Assembly (NCBI RefSeq): GCF_030145185.1
Contig: NZ_JAQYWB010000062.1
Location: 1-34,568 of the forward strand
DNA length: 34,568 nucleotides
Origin: Desulfoluna sp.
Lineage (GTDB): Bacteria; Desulfobacterota; Desulfobacteria; Desulfobacterales; Desulfolunaceae
Direction: 5' to 3'
How positions within the stretch are numbered: the stretch's first letter is position 1; each line of letters starts with the position of its first letter. Below, in pieces: positions 1 through 7,051 of this stretch. Below the pieces are notes generated by a model. That model searched no databases. It saw nothing but the letters and a program-made list of their open reading frames with translations, and was not told where the DNA came from. The position numbers and the translations under genes were made by a program.

Positions 1-765
1 CGCTTTGAGTCGCGAGCTGTGAGAAATCAGGGTCGGGACCCCTTCCTGGGCGACCTCACGTATGAGCGTCTCCAGCGCCTCTCCATGAAGGGCAAGACCA
101 TCCAGGGAGATTTGCGTCCCGCTGGCCCCGGTGGCTGCCATTTCAAAGGGGGTATCCACCGACTCGCTCACAATAAAAAACCGCGAGGCATCCGCTCCGG
201 TGATGTCCACGGCCACTTCCGTCGCTTTTTTGAAGAGCTCCTCGCTGGAACTGATGGCGGAGAAATCATCCATAATGCGGTTCATGATGTTGAGCTCATC
301 AACCTTGCTCACCAGCTTCGTGTTGAGGACTTCCAGCCGCTCTTTGCCCTCCACCTCTTTGGCCAGAAGCAGGTTCTTCAAAAAAAGCTCGCGCTCTCTG
401 AAGACCCGGTTGACGCAAAGCTCCATCTGGTCGAGCTTCACCGGTTTGATCAGGAAATCAACCACCCCGTTTTTCAGCGTGGAAAGGGTGTTTTCAAGGG
501 AGGGAAAACCCGTCATGACCACCACGGGGATAGAGACATCCCGCTGCCGGATATGTTCGGCCAATTCCAGGCCATCCATTCCAGGCATATTGATGTCGGT
601 GAAGCAGCAGTCCACCTGATGGGTGGCCAGCATCTCAAGAGCCTGATGGCCATTACCCGCCGTCAATACCTCATAGCCTTTATGCCTGAAGTATTCACCG
701 GTGATGTCGAGAATGCTCTCCTCGTCATCAACAAAAAGTATCGTTTCTTTTCTGCAGTCCGTCAT
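1..765 (-). CDS. Response regulator with N-terminal receiver and start of a GAF-like domain (partial)
   Basis: The minus-strand reading frame is open from 765 to the left edge (255 codons, no stop), so the C-terminus is missing. Residues 1-120 are a CheY-like receiver: acidic pair D13/D14 in ILFVDDEES, phosphoacceptor D57 in FTDINMPGMDG, switch T85 in VVMTGFP, and K107 in FLIKP. Residues about 125-160 look like a helical or coiled linker. From about 165 the sequence resembles the start of a GAF domain (LFKKATEVAVDITGADASRF). It probably relays a phosphorylation signal in the cytoplasm; the output is off the window. An in-frame ATG at 780 is an alternative start; neither has a strong Shine-Dalgarno. 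No partner kinase is visible beside it. Domain calls are by motif; the GAF assignment is less certain than the receiver. Confidence 0.85.
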   Translation of the reverse strand, partial: MTDCRKETILFVDDEESILDITGEYFRHKGYEVLTAGNGHQALEMLATHQVDCCFTDINMPGMDGLELAEHIRQRDVSIPVVVMTGFPSLENTLSTLKNGVVDFLIKPVKLDQMELCVNRVFRERELFLKNLLLAKEVEGKERLEVLNTKLVSKVDELNIMNRIMDDFSAISSSEELFKKATEVAVDITGADASRFFIVSESVDTPFEMAATGASGTQISLDGLALHGEALETLIREVAQEGVPTLISHSSRLKA

Positions 766-1077
766 GTGTTGCTTACCCATGGCATGGAATCGTCAACGAA
801 TGGCATAGTGAGCCCTCAGGTAGCCGTGTCACAGGGGCCGCAAAAAAGCACCGCAAATGCCGGCGCTTTCGTCTCCCCCTTCCAGATCTTCAAAGCCCCC
901 TAAGGCGGCATGCCGCCATCATTTTTGCAGGCTTCGGTGCTTTGTGATACATCATAGATCATTTCATAGGCCTTTGCAAAAACTAACCCGATTTAATCCC
1001 GCCGGAAAGAAAGAAAGGGCCACCCGCGCCCCTCTTGGCCCCGCGCGGCCCAACCCACAGGGAGCCTTGCTCAAACC
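766..1077. other. Intergenic region between divergent genes
   Basis: About 310 bp separate the divergent response regulator and helicase genes. I see no convincing coding sequence. It holds a perfect 14-bp palindrome (GGCGGCATGCCGCC, 904-917) followed on the plus strand by ATCATTTTT. This resembles a short terminator, but no plus-strand gene lies before it. A Shine-Dalgarno-like GGGAG precedes the helicase start. No good sigma70 boxes were recognised for either gene. Confidence 0.5.
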
Positions 1078-2493
1078 GTGGAGATACTCTTAGACAACCG
1101 GGCCACCCTCCTTCAGCCCCCCCGGGAGCTGAAGGAACGCATCAAACAAAGCCTGACACTCCCCAACCCCATCTGGCAGGAGAACCAGCGCCGTGGCCGA
1201 TGGAACCGCGGGGTGGACAAGGATCTGCATTTTTATGTGGAGGAAGAGGAGGCCCTCATCCTTCCCCGGGGATGCATGCGGCTGATCATCACAGCCTGTC
1301 GGCAAGAGGCCGTCCCCTTTACCCTCACCGACCACAGGCGCACATGTGCCGAGGTCTCCTTTGATTTCACCGGTCGCCTGCGCCCCTTCCAGAAAGAAGC
1401 CTGCCAGGCGGTGCTGAAAAAAGAGTTTGGGGTCCTCACCGCCCCCACAGGGGCCGGGAAGACGGTCATGGCCCTCTACCTCGTGGCCGAAAGGCGTCAG
1501 CCCACCCTCATCGTGGTTCACACCAAAGACCTGGCCCGACAGTGGATCGCCCGCATCGGAACCTTCCTGGGCATCCCCGAAAAAGAGGTGGGCCTGATCG
1601 GAGGCGGCACCTTCCGCCTCGGAGAAAAAGTCACGGTGGCCATGGTCCAATCCCTTTACAAACGATCGGAAGAGGTGGCCTCAACCATTGGGTATCTGAT
1701 CGTTGACGAATGCCACCGGGCTCCCAGCCGCACTTTTACCGAAGCGGTGAGCCGTTTCGACGCCCACTTCATGACGGGTCTCTCCGCCACGCCTTGGCGG
1801 CGGGACAAACTGTCCCGCCTCATCTTCTTCCACTTAGGGGAGTCGGCCTGGAAAATTGACAAGAGCCCCCTCATTGAGGAAGGGCATCTCTTGAGAGCCG
1901 AGGTCCGCTTCCGGCTCACCCCCTTCTATTCCGATATCGACGGGACCACCCATTATGCGAAGCTCATGGCACAACTGACCGGAGACACCGGTCGAAATGC
2001 ACTGATCGTCAAAGATATTTTCGAAGAGCTTCCCCATACCCAGGGAACCCTGCTCATCCTCTCCGACCGGAAAGCCCACTGCGAAAATATGAGAACCCTG
2101 CTCCATTATAATCACGGCGTTGACGCCGACCTCATCACCGGAGACCTCACAAAATCAGCCCGGTCTGATGTGCTGGAGCGCTTGGAAAAGGGAGAAGTTA
2201 AGGTTCTTTTTGCCACCAGCCAGCTCCTCGGGGAAGGCTTTGACGCCCATTGCCTGGCCACCCTCTTCCTCACCTACCCCATTCGATTCTCCGGACGGCT
2301 GTTGCAGTATCTCGGTCGCGTCCTCCGCCCCGGCCCAGGAAAAGAGAAGGCACTCATCGTCGATTACGTGGATGTTGAAATCGGAATTCTCGAATCAGCT
2401 GCCCGGGCCCGGCTCGCCGTTTACCAGTCCAACAGCGTCGCCATTGCCCCGGGAACCGAGGTGACCTTACCGCCGTCGCCCGCCCTTCAATAA
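1078..2493 (+). CDS. SF2 DEAD/DEAH-box helicase (XPB/UvsW-like)
   Basis: The protein has 471 residues and starts with GTG at 1078, behind a GGGAG Shine-Dalgarno. SF2 helicase motifs appear in order: Walker A TAPTGAGKT (121-129), DEAD-box variant DECH (210-213), motif III SAT (236-238), and motif VI QYLGRVLRPG (410-419). The compact two-RecA layout and the DECH box fit the COG1061 (SSL2/XPB, UvsW) group of ATP-dependent DNA or RNA translocases. Residues 1-100 precede the motor and may bind the substrate, as the N-terminal domains of XPB-like enzymes do; this is inference. No nuclease or methylase neighbour suggests a restriction or defence role, so a housekeeping repair or remodelling function is possible. 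Substrate unknown. Confidence 0.85.
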   Translation: MEILLDNRATLLQPPRELKERIKQSLTLPNPIWQENQRRGRWNRGVDKDLHFYVEEEEALILPRGCMRLIITACRQEAVPFTLTDHRRTCAEVSFDFTGRLRPFQKEACQAVLKKEFGVLTAPTGAGKTVMALYLVAERRQPTLIVVHTKDLARQWIARIGTFLGIPEKEVGLIGGGTFRLGEKVTVAMVQSLYKRSEEVASTIGYLIVDECHRAPSRTFTEAVSRFDAHFMTGLSATPWRRDKLSRLIFFHLGESAWKIDKSPLIEEGHLLRAEVRFRLTPFYSDIDGTTHYAKLMAQLTGDTGRNALIVKDIFEELPHTQGTLLILSDRKAHCENMRTLLHYNHGVDADLITGDLTKSARSDVLERLEKGEVKVLFATSQLLGEGFDAHCLATLFLTYPIRFSGRLLQYLGRVLRPGPGKEKALIVDYVDVEIGILESAARARLAVYQSNSVAIAPGTEVTLPPSPALQ

Positions 2494-2520
2494 CGGCTCA
2501 TATTCACATCCCACCTCGAT

Positions 2521-2568
2521 TGACAGAATTATATTCTGTCAAATTGTATTACTACAGAATTATATTCT
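2521..2568. promoter_or_regulatory. Tandem palindromic operators upstream of the Lrp/AsnC gene
   Basis: TGACAGAAT-TAT-ATTCTGTCA (2521-2541) is a perfect 9-bp inverted repeat with a 3-nt centre. Its core ACAGAATTATATTCT recurs at 2554-2568. The two cores are 31 bp apart, close to three helical turns, so they face the same side of the DNA. The second overlaps the -35 box (2568-2573). This arrangement suggests cooperative binding and autorepression by the Lrp/AsnC protein encoded next; binding is inferred, not shown. Confidence 0.65.
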
Positions 2569-2597
2569 TGACACCTTTCGGCCGGCAGAGGTATCTT
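2568..2597 (+). promoter_or_regulatory. Probable sigma70 promoter of the Lrp-lysA pair
   Basis: TTGACA (2568-2573, perfect -35) is followed after 18 bp by TATCTT (2592-2597, 4 of 6 matches to the -10). The expected transcript start lies about 15 bp before the ATG at 2620, leaving just enough room for the GGAG Shine-Dalgarno. The downstream palindrome overlaps the -35. Confidence 0.55.
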
Positions 2598-2619
2598 TGT
2601 ATAAAAATGGAGAGCACCC

Positions 2620-3099
2620 ATGACCCTTGATTGCATCAGCCTGACCATCCTGAAAATACTTCAGGAAAAAGCCCGTATTCCTAATGTGGAGGTGGCCCGC
2701 CGTGTCAACATGGCCCCGTCGGCCGTCCTGGAACGGATCCGCAAACTGGAAAACCAGGGGTACATCGACGGATACGAAGTCATCCTCAACCCCAAAAAAT
2801 TTGCACGAAGCCTCATCGCCTTCGTGGACATGGCCGTGGACGACGTCTCACGCCTGGACGAAGCCGGGGAGAGCCTGGCTGCCATTGATGAAGTTCAAGA
2901 GGTCCACTTTCTTTCGGGCGGCACCGGCTTTCGCATCAAAGTCCGGGTAGAAGACACGGCATCCCTTAAGGAACTCCTGACCCATACCCTCGGCTCCCTC
3001 GAGGGGCTGCGCCCCCTGGCCACCGCCGTGGCCCTGTCAACCTACAAGGAAACCTCCCAGATCCCCCTTGCCGCAAAGGAATGTGACCCATGCCCATGA
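2620..3099 (+). CDS. Lrp/AsnC family transcriptional regulator
   Basis: A 159-residue protein with the standard Lrp/AsnC layout. The N-terminal helix-turn-helix spans residues 1-50 (ILKILQEKARIPNVEVARRV, then APSAVLERIRKLENQGYIDG). It is followed by an alpha-beta ligand-binding (RAM/AsnC) domain from about 60 to 145, with the GTGFRIKVRVED segment. Such proteins form octamers that sense amino acids and often regulate their own promoter. The ATG at 2620 is preceded by GGAG with 7-nt spacing. The coding end overlaps lysA by 10 bp, so the two are cotranscribed and probably translationally coupled. That makes lysine or another amino acid a reasonable effector (inference). The paired palindromes upstream are the likely operator. 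Confidence 0.9.
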   Translation: MTLDCISLTILKILQEKARIPNVEVARRVNMAPSAVLERIRKLENQGYIDGYEVILNPKKFARSLIAFVDMAVDDVSRLDEAGESLAAIDEVQEVHFLSGGTGFRIKVRVEDTASLKELLTHTLGSLEGLRPLATAVALSTYKETSQIPLAAKECDPCP

Positions 3100-4355
3100 G
3101 ACCGGAATTCACCGACCGCTTGACCCCCGTCGTAGACCGCATTGCCGACCACTACGGCACCCCCTTTCATATCTACGATGAAAAAGGGATCCGCGACACC
3201 TGTCGCCACCTGAAAACCCTCTTTTCCGGCATCACCGGATTTTCAGAGTACTTTGCCGTCAAGGCGCTGCCCAACCCCGAAATTCTCAAAATTTTTAAGG
3301 AAGAGGGTTTTGGCTTCGACTGCAGCTCCACCCCGGAGTTACAGCTGGCCCGTATGGCAGGTGGGCACGGAGATGCGCTGATGTTCACCTCCAACAACAC
3401 CACCGAAGAGGAGTTCCGGGCGGCAGCCGCCGAAGGGGGAAGCGTCCTGAACCTGGACGACATCAGCCTCATTGAGAAGGTCCCTGAGATGCCGGAGCTC
3501 ATCTGCTTTCGATACAACCCCGGCAACCGGCGCACCGGCAACGAGATCATCGGAAACCCGCTGGAGGCCAAGTACGGTGTCAGCCACGATCAACTGGAGG
3601 GTGCCTACCGAAAAGCCATGGAGCGAGGAGCCACCCGCTTCGGCCTCCACACCATGCTCGCGTCCAACGAGCTGAACCACACCTACATGGTGGAGACCGC
3701 CGCCATGCTCCTCGACCGAATCCGGGATCTACGGAAAACCTTGGGCATCACCTTTGAGTTCATCAACATCGGCGGTGGCCTGGGCATCCCTTACGAGCCC
3801 GGCCAGGAAGCCCTCGACATCACGGCCATGGCCAAAGAAATCACCGCACTGTTCAACACCTTCGAAAAAGAAGAGGGGTACATGCCCCGCCTCTGCATGG
3901 AGAGCGGCCGCTTCATGGCCGGCCCCCACGGCGCGCTCGTCACCCGGGTCATCAACAAAAAAGAGACCTACCGAACCTACGTGGGTGTGGACGCCTGCAT
4001 GTCTGCCCTCATGCGTCCCGGCATGTATGGGGCCTACCACCACATCACCGTCCCGGCCAAAGCAGACCTCCCCTGCGACACCGTGGTGGACGTGGTGGGA
4101 TCCCTCTGCGAAAACAATGACAAATTCGCCATTCAGCGTGACCTGCCCGCCCTGGCAGAGGGAGATCTTCTCCTCATCCATGACACCGGCGCCCACGGCC
4201 ACGCCATGGGCTTCAACTACAACGGCAAAATGCGCCCCAAAGAACTCCTCCTGGAGTCCAACGGCTCGGTCCACATGATCCGCAGGGAAGAGACCTTCGA
4301 AGATTACACCGCCACCCTCCTCTGCGACGCGGCCCCCTTCAACCCCACCGCGTAG
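3090..4355 (+). CDS. lysA: Diaminopimelate decarboxylase
   Basis: A 421-residue fold-type III PLP decarboxylase that should convert meso-diaminopimelate to L-lysine, the last step of lysine synthesis. Visible landmarks: PLP lysine K58 in FAVKALPNP, glycine loop GGGLG (228-232) for the cofactor phosphate, ESGRF (271-275), the catalytic CEND-type segment CENND (340-344) from the partner subunit, and a C-terminal GFNYNGKMRP segment with Y377. Length is normal for LysA. The start at 3090 has AAGGA nine bases upstream; a second in-frame ATG lies two codons later. It overlaps the Lrp-type regulator by 10 bp. Related family members act on carboxynorspermidine or ornithine/arginine, so the substrate is assigned by motif and is probable rather than proven. 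Confidence 0.88.
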   Translation: MPMRPEFTDRLTPVVDRIADHYGTPFHIYDEKGIRDTCRHLKTLFSGITGFSEYFAVKALPNPEILKIFKEEGFGFDCSSTPELQLARMAGGHGDALMFTSNNTTEEEFRAAAAEGGSVLNLDDISLIEKVPEMPELICFRYNPGNRRTGNEIIGNPLEAKYGVSHDQLEGAYRKAMERGATRFGLHTMLASNELNHTYMVETAAMLLDRIRDLRKTLGITFEFINIGGGLGIPYEPGQEALDITAMAKEITALFNTFEKEEGYMPRLCMESGRFMAGPHGALVTRVINKKETYRTYVGVDACMSALMRPGMYGAYHHITVPAKADLPCDTVVDVVGSLCENNDKFAIQRDLPALAEGDLLLIHDTGAHGHAMGFNYNGKMRPKELLLESNGSVHMIRREETFEDYTATLLCDAAPFNPTA

Positions 4356-4374
4356 GCCTGCCTCTTGAAACAAG

Positions 4375-4450
4375 GCAACGATTCAGAGTATGCCTCCGGC
4401 GGACCTGCCGGGGGCCAGACGTATGAAACCTTGGACAAGCAGGCTTTTAT
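4375..4450. repeat. Decayed copy of the 96-bp MITE-like element
   Basis: GCAACGATTCAG (4375-4386) matches the left terminal repeat of the element at 30928-31023 in 10 of 12 positions. It is followed in register by TATGCCTCCGGC, CCTGC, ACCTTG and AGGCTTTT, which all occur in the same order in the intact copy. The first ATTCAG-to-AGGC distance is 60 bp here versus 54 bp there. The right terminal repeat is not recognisable and no flanking duplication was found, so this looks like an old remnant. Confidence 0.55.
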
Positions 4451-4468
4451 GGCACCCGTTTAAACAAC

Positions 4469-4507
4469 AAAAGGGGAGCAACCGCCAGGCGGTCGCTCCC
4501 CTTTTTT
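4469..4507. terminator. Bidirectional intrinsic terminator between lysA and the CoA-transferase gene
   Basis: AAAAGGGGAGC and GCTCCCCTTTTTT pair around an inner ACCGCC/GGCGGT stem, with a single internal mismatch. A T-run follows on the plus strand and the A-run gives one on the minus strand. It therefore serves lysA (end 4355) and the convergent gene ending at 4547. Confidence 0.9.
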
Positions 4508-4546
4508 GCTTACACATTCACAGCCATGGGTTTCCACCCATCAAAA

Positions 4547-6721
4547 TCAAATGGCTTTCGAGTCCTCAAGGGCAAGGAGCACTACTTTCTGCAGCATCTT
4601 CTCTTTAAATGTTTTCGGTGCATCAAGGGAGAGACGTTTCAGATAAGGCTGAGCCGCATCAGGCACTGGCTCCAGGGCCTTTTTGATGAGATCCCGGCCC
4701 ATGGCCACTTTCTTTTCTGCCCGGGACTTCACCCCTTTCAGGGCCTTGCCGAGGACAATCTCCTCCTCGGTGAAATCCGTCCCGAAGGGAAAGGGCTTAA
4801 AGAAGCCTCGGCTGCGGTATGCTTCCACCTGCTTTTCGAGCTTTTCAGGGGTGTTGTGCCTATATTTTTCAGGCAGTTGATACTCTGCCGGCACCTTCCC
4901 TTTGGCCTTGGCCTTGGCCAGAAGCTCATCTTGAAAACGGGAATCAGCGATGCAGATAAGGCGGGTCATGACTTCATGGTCCTGGCGCCCGCGCAAATCG
5001 GCAATGCCGTACTCCGTCACCACAATATCCCGTAAATGCCGGGGCACAGTGGTGTGATTGTATTGCCAGACGATATTGGAGGTGGCCTTGGCCCCTTGCC
5101 CTCGCGTACTGCGAATCATGGTGACCGCCCGGCCATCCGGAATAGCGTGCGCCATGGCGATAAAGTTGTACTGACCGCCGGGGCCACTGATAATGCGGTG
5201 GTCTTCCAGGCCATCGGCCACGGTGGCTCCGTTAAGCATGGTCATCAAGGCCGCATTGATATAGCGACCGTGTTTGCGCTGCGCCACACGAAGCTGATAA
5301 TCATCTCCATAGAGCTGGTTGATCCAAGCCACGCTGCGCATGTCAATGAGCTTGAGCTCTTCTTCCGGCAAGGACTTCAGGGTGTCATAAAAGGCTTTGG
5401 GCCCGACAAAGAAGCCGGCATAAATCACCACGGCCTTGTCCAGGTTTTTGCCAAGGCAATGGGTTAAAACGGCGTCCAGGTTGGCCGCATCGGAGAGATC
5501 CGCAGAGAATCGCGCCTCCCCATCCACCAATTCGCCCTGGTCAAGGACAATGCCTTTTTTAAAGACACCAAAAGCGGTCAGAAAGGCCACATCCTTCTCA
5601 CGGAGCTGCGGACGAATCGCGTCACGCTCCAGAAGGAGTTTCACCATCTCCGGGGTCACCTCATCGGTAATGGCCCCCTCATTGAGCAGAAGCTGAAGGT
5701 CCAGGTTCTCATAAACCTTCCGCTTGATCACGCCACATTGATAAAGATCCAGCAAGGTGTCCACAAACATCTCCGTGGAACTCATGATCCCCTCATCAAA
5801 GACGTCGACACCGCCCCACTCTTTAATCAGTGTGCCATTCGCCTCGAGGATGCCGGCCTCCGTCAGAAAGGACCGATACGCCTCGTTTTCCATGTGACGC
5901 ATCATGATCCCCGCCACAATGGCATCACCCAGGGAACCGATGCCCACCTGAAGCGTGCCGCCGTCCTTGACCAGCACACTGGCGTTGAGCCCGATCATCC
6001 AGTCGGTGGTGTTCACCATCTCCTTGGGTGCGCTGAAGAGTTTGAACTCATAGTCAGGATTTTCGATGACCATATCAAAATGACCCGGATCCACCTTGGC
6101 GTCCCCGTACATGAAGGGCATATCCGTATTCATCTGGCCGATCATCGCCCGAGGAATCCCGTCGTCTTCATGGGTCCGAATAAACTCGGCCCCATCCAGG
6201 TGGGTATCAGGGTTGGTGCCTAAGGAGTACCAGAGTTTTCCGTCAATCTCCTTCTTGGTCACCAGCTGGGCCGCGACGTTACACTCCTGGATCAACGCAT
6301 CTCGAATGGCATGGGTGTAGTTGGATCCGAGGTAATGCTGCTGCGCATGGGGGCAGTTCAGGAACTGCGCGGTACCGCTGTAAAATTCCACCAGTTCGAA
6401 GTTCTTGGGAATCTCATTCTTTCTGAGATCCAAGACATACTCAAAATCCGGAAAATCACCCCAGATACGTTCCACAATGGGCTGGAGAAACCGTCGTTCC
6501 AAATCATTGGTCCACGTGGGTTTTTCCAGCGACACGGCGGTCACGATTTTCAAGTGCATCTCGGGGTCTGTCTTCAACCGGCGGTACAGAGCGTTCACCA
6601 AATGATTGGGTTTACCAACCGCCAAAGGGATGGCAATGCCGACCTTCTTCCCAACCTTGGCGATCAAATCATCTACACAACGTTCCACATCTGCATAATA
6701 AACGGGTTCTCTTGGTTCCAT
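4547..6721 (-). CDS. Acetyl-CoA hydrolase/transferase family protein
   Basis: A 724-residue member of the acetyl-CoA hydrolase/transferase (Cat1/4-hydroxybutyrate CoA-transferase) family. It carries the glycine-rich GGTLQVGIGSLGDAI segment (254-268) and SSTEMF, where E317 aligns with the glutamate that forms the glutamyl-CoA thioester in the family. The C-terminal half includes ISGPGGQYNF and a TEYGIADLRG stretch typical of the C-terminal AcetylCoA_hyd domain. It is longer than the about 430-500 residues of classical members; the extra sequence lies at the N-terminus, between the motifs and at the C-terminus. It probably moves CoA between acyl groups in anaerobic acid metabolism; the acyl donor and acceptor cannot be read from sequence. 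AAGGAGG and GGAGAG precede the ATG. It is a single-gene unit with its own promoter and terminator. Confidence 0.88.
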   Translation of the reverse strand: MEPREPVYYADVERCVDDLIAKVGKKVGIAIPLAVGKPNHLVNALYRRLKTDPEMHLKIVTAVSLEKPTWTNDLERRFLQPIVERIWGDFPDFEYVLDLRKNEIPKNFELVEFYSGTAQFLNCPHAQQHYLGSNYTHAIRDALIQECNVAAQLVTKKEIDGKLWYSLGTNPDTHLDGAEFIRTHEDDGIPRAMIGQMNTDMPFMYGDAKVDPGHFDMVIENPDYEFKLFSAPKEMVNTTDWMIGLNASVLVKDGGTLQVGIGSLGDAIVAGIMMRHMENEAYRSFLTEAGILEANGTLIKEWGGVDVFDEGIMSSTEMFVDTLLDLYQCGVIKRKVYENLDLQLLLNEGAITDEVTPEMVKLLLERDAIRPQLREKDVAFLTAFGVFKKGIVLDQGELVDGEARFSADLSDAANLDAVLTHCLGKNLDKAVVIYAGFFVGPKAFYDTLKSLPEEELKLIDMRSVAWINQLYGDDYQLRVAQRKHGRYINAALMTMLNGATVADGLEDHRIISGPGGQYNFIAMAHAIPDGRAVTMIRSTRGQGAKATSNIVWQYNHTTVPRHLRDIVVTEYGIADLRGRQDHEVMTRLICIADSRFQDELLAKAKAKGKVPAEYQLPEKYRHNTPEKLEKQVEAYRSRGFFKPFPFGTDFTEEEIVLGKALKGVKSRAEKKVAMGRDLIKKALEPVPDAAQPYLKRLSLDAPKTFKEKMLQKVVLLALEDSKAI

Positions 6722-6818
6722 AACTCTCTCCTGCCTCCTTACGATAGCAACAATTAGCCCCCCCTAATTTGGGCGCTCACCCTTTGAGACATCCTGCCCT
6801 CGCCGGGAAAATGATTGC

Positions 6819-6872
6819 TGTATTACATCAATAGAATTAAAATTCTATAATACAACCGAGTGGGGTTGTAAA
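6819..6872 (-). promoter_or_regulatory. Promoter and nested inverted repeats of the CoA-transferase gene
   Basis: On the minus strand TTTACA (6867-6872, -35) and TATAGA (6844-6849, -10) are 17 bp apart. The -10 lies inside a perfect 7-bp inverted repeat TAGAATT-AA-AATTCTA (6832-6847). This is framed by a second 7-bp pair, TGTATTA (6819-6825) and TAATACA (6848-6854). A third pair, TACAACC/GGTTGTA (6851-6857 and 6864-6870), fills the spacer. These look like operators that control the gene. Confidence 0.55.
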
Positions 6873-6968
6873 TCATAATCCCATTACGAAACAATACGAA
6901 ACGTTTTAGACATTATTGTCATCTCTTTACTCTTGAACTTTTCATATATCATTGTTTTCGAAATCGAC

Positions 6969-7010
6969 AAAAAAACCCCCCTGCAGCACAAGATGCGCTG
7001 CAGGGGGGTT
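6969..7010 (-). terminator. Intrinsic terminator of the zinc-ribbon protein gene
   Basis: AACCCCCCTGCAGC (6974-6987) and GCTGCAGGGGGGTT (6997-7010) form a perfect 14-bp stem with a 9-nt loop. Read on the minus strand, the stem runs into seven T residues (6969-6975), 41 bp after the stop codon of the upstream gene. Confidence 0.9.
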
Positions 7011-7051
7011 CAGACTTATCTATTCAAGGCCTTCGTCGTCCCTCAAAGGGA

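Larger units (their letters stand above)
6722..7051. other. Regulatory intergenic region, AT-rich
   Basis: This 330-bp gap separates two minus-strand genes. From 6722 to about 6900 it holds the Shine-Dalgarno, promoter and inverted repeats of the CoA-transferase gene. From 6969 to 7010 it holds the terminator of the zinc-ribbon protein gene transcribed from the right. Between them (about 6873-6968) it is AT-rich, with ACGAAACAATACGAAACG near 6886-6903, a short direct repeat. No coding sequence is convincing. Confidence 0.6.

Noticed and set aside
19-903. Long plus-strand open frame of 294 codons opposite the receiver protein
   Set aside because: The minus strand encodes a clear receiver with all key residues; the plus-strand product has no family features and is a shadow.
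904-917. GGCGGCATGCCGCC palindrome followed by ATCATTTTT as a terminator
   Set aside because: The stem is only 5 bp with a 4-nt loop and no plus-strand gene precedes it.
1078-2493. Helicase as part of a restriction or defence system
   Set aside because: No nuclease, methylase or other defence gene lies beside it; neighbours are a response regulator and an amino-acid regulator.
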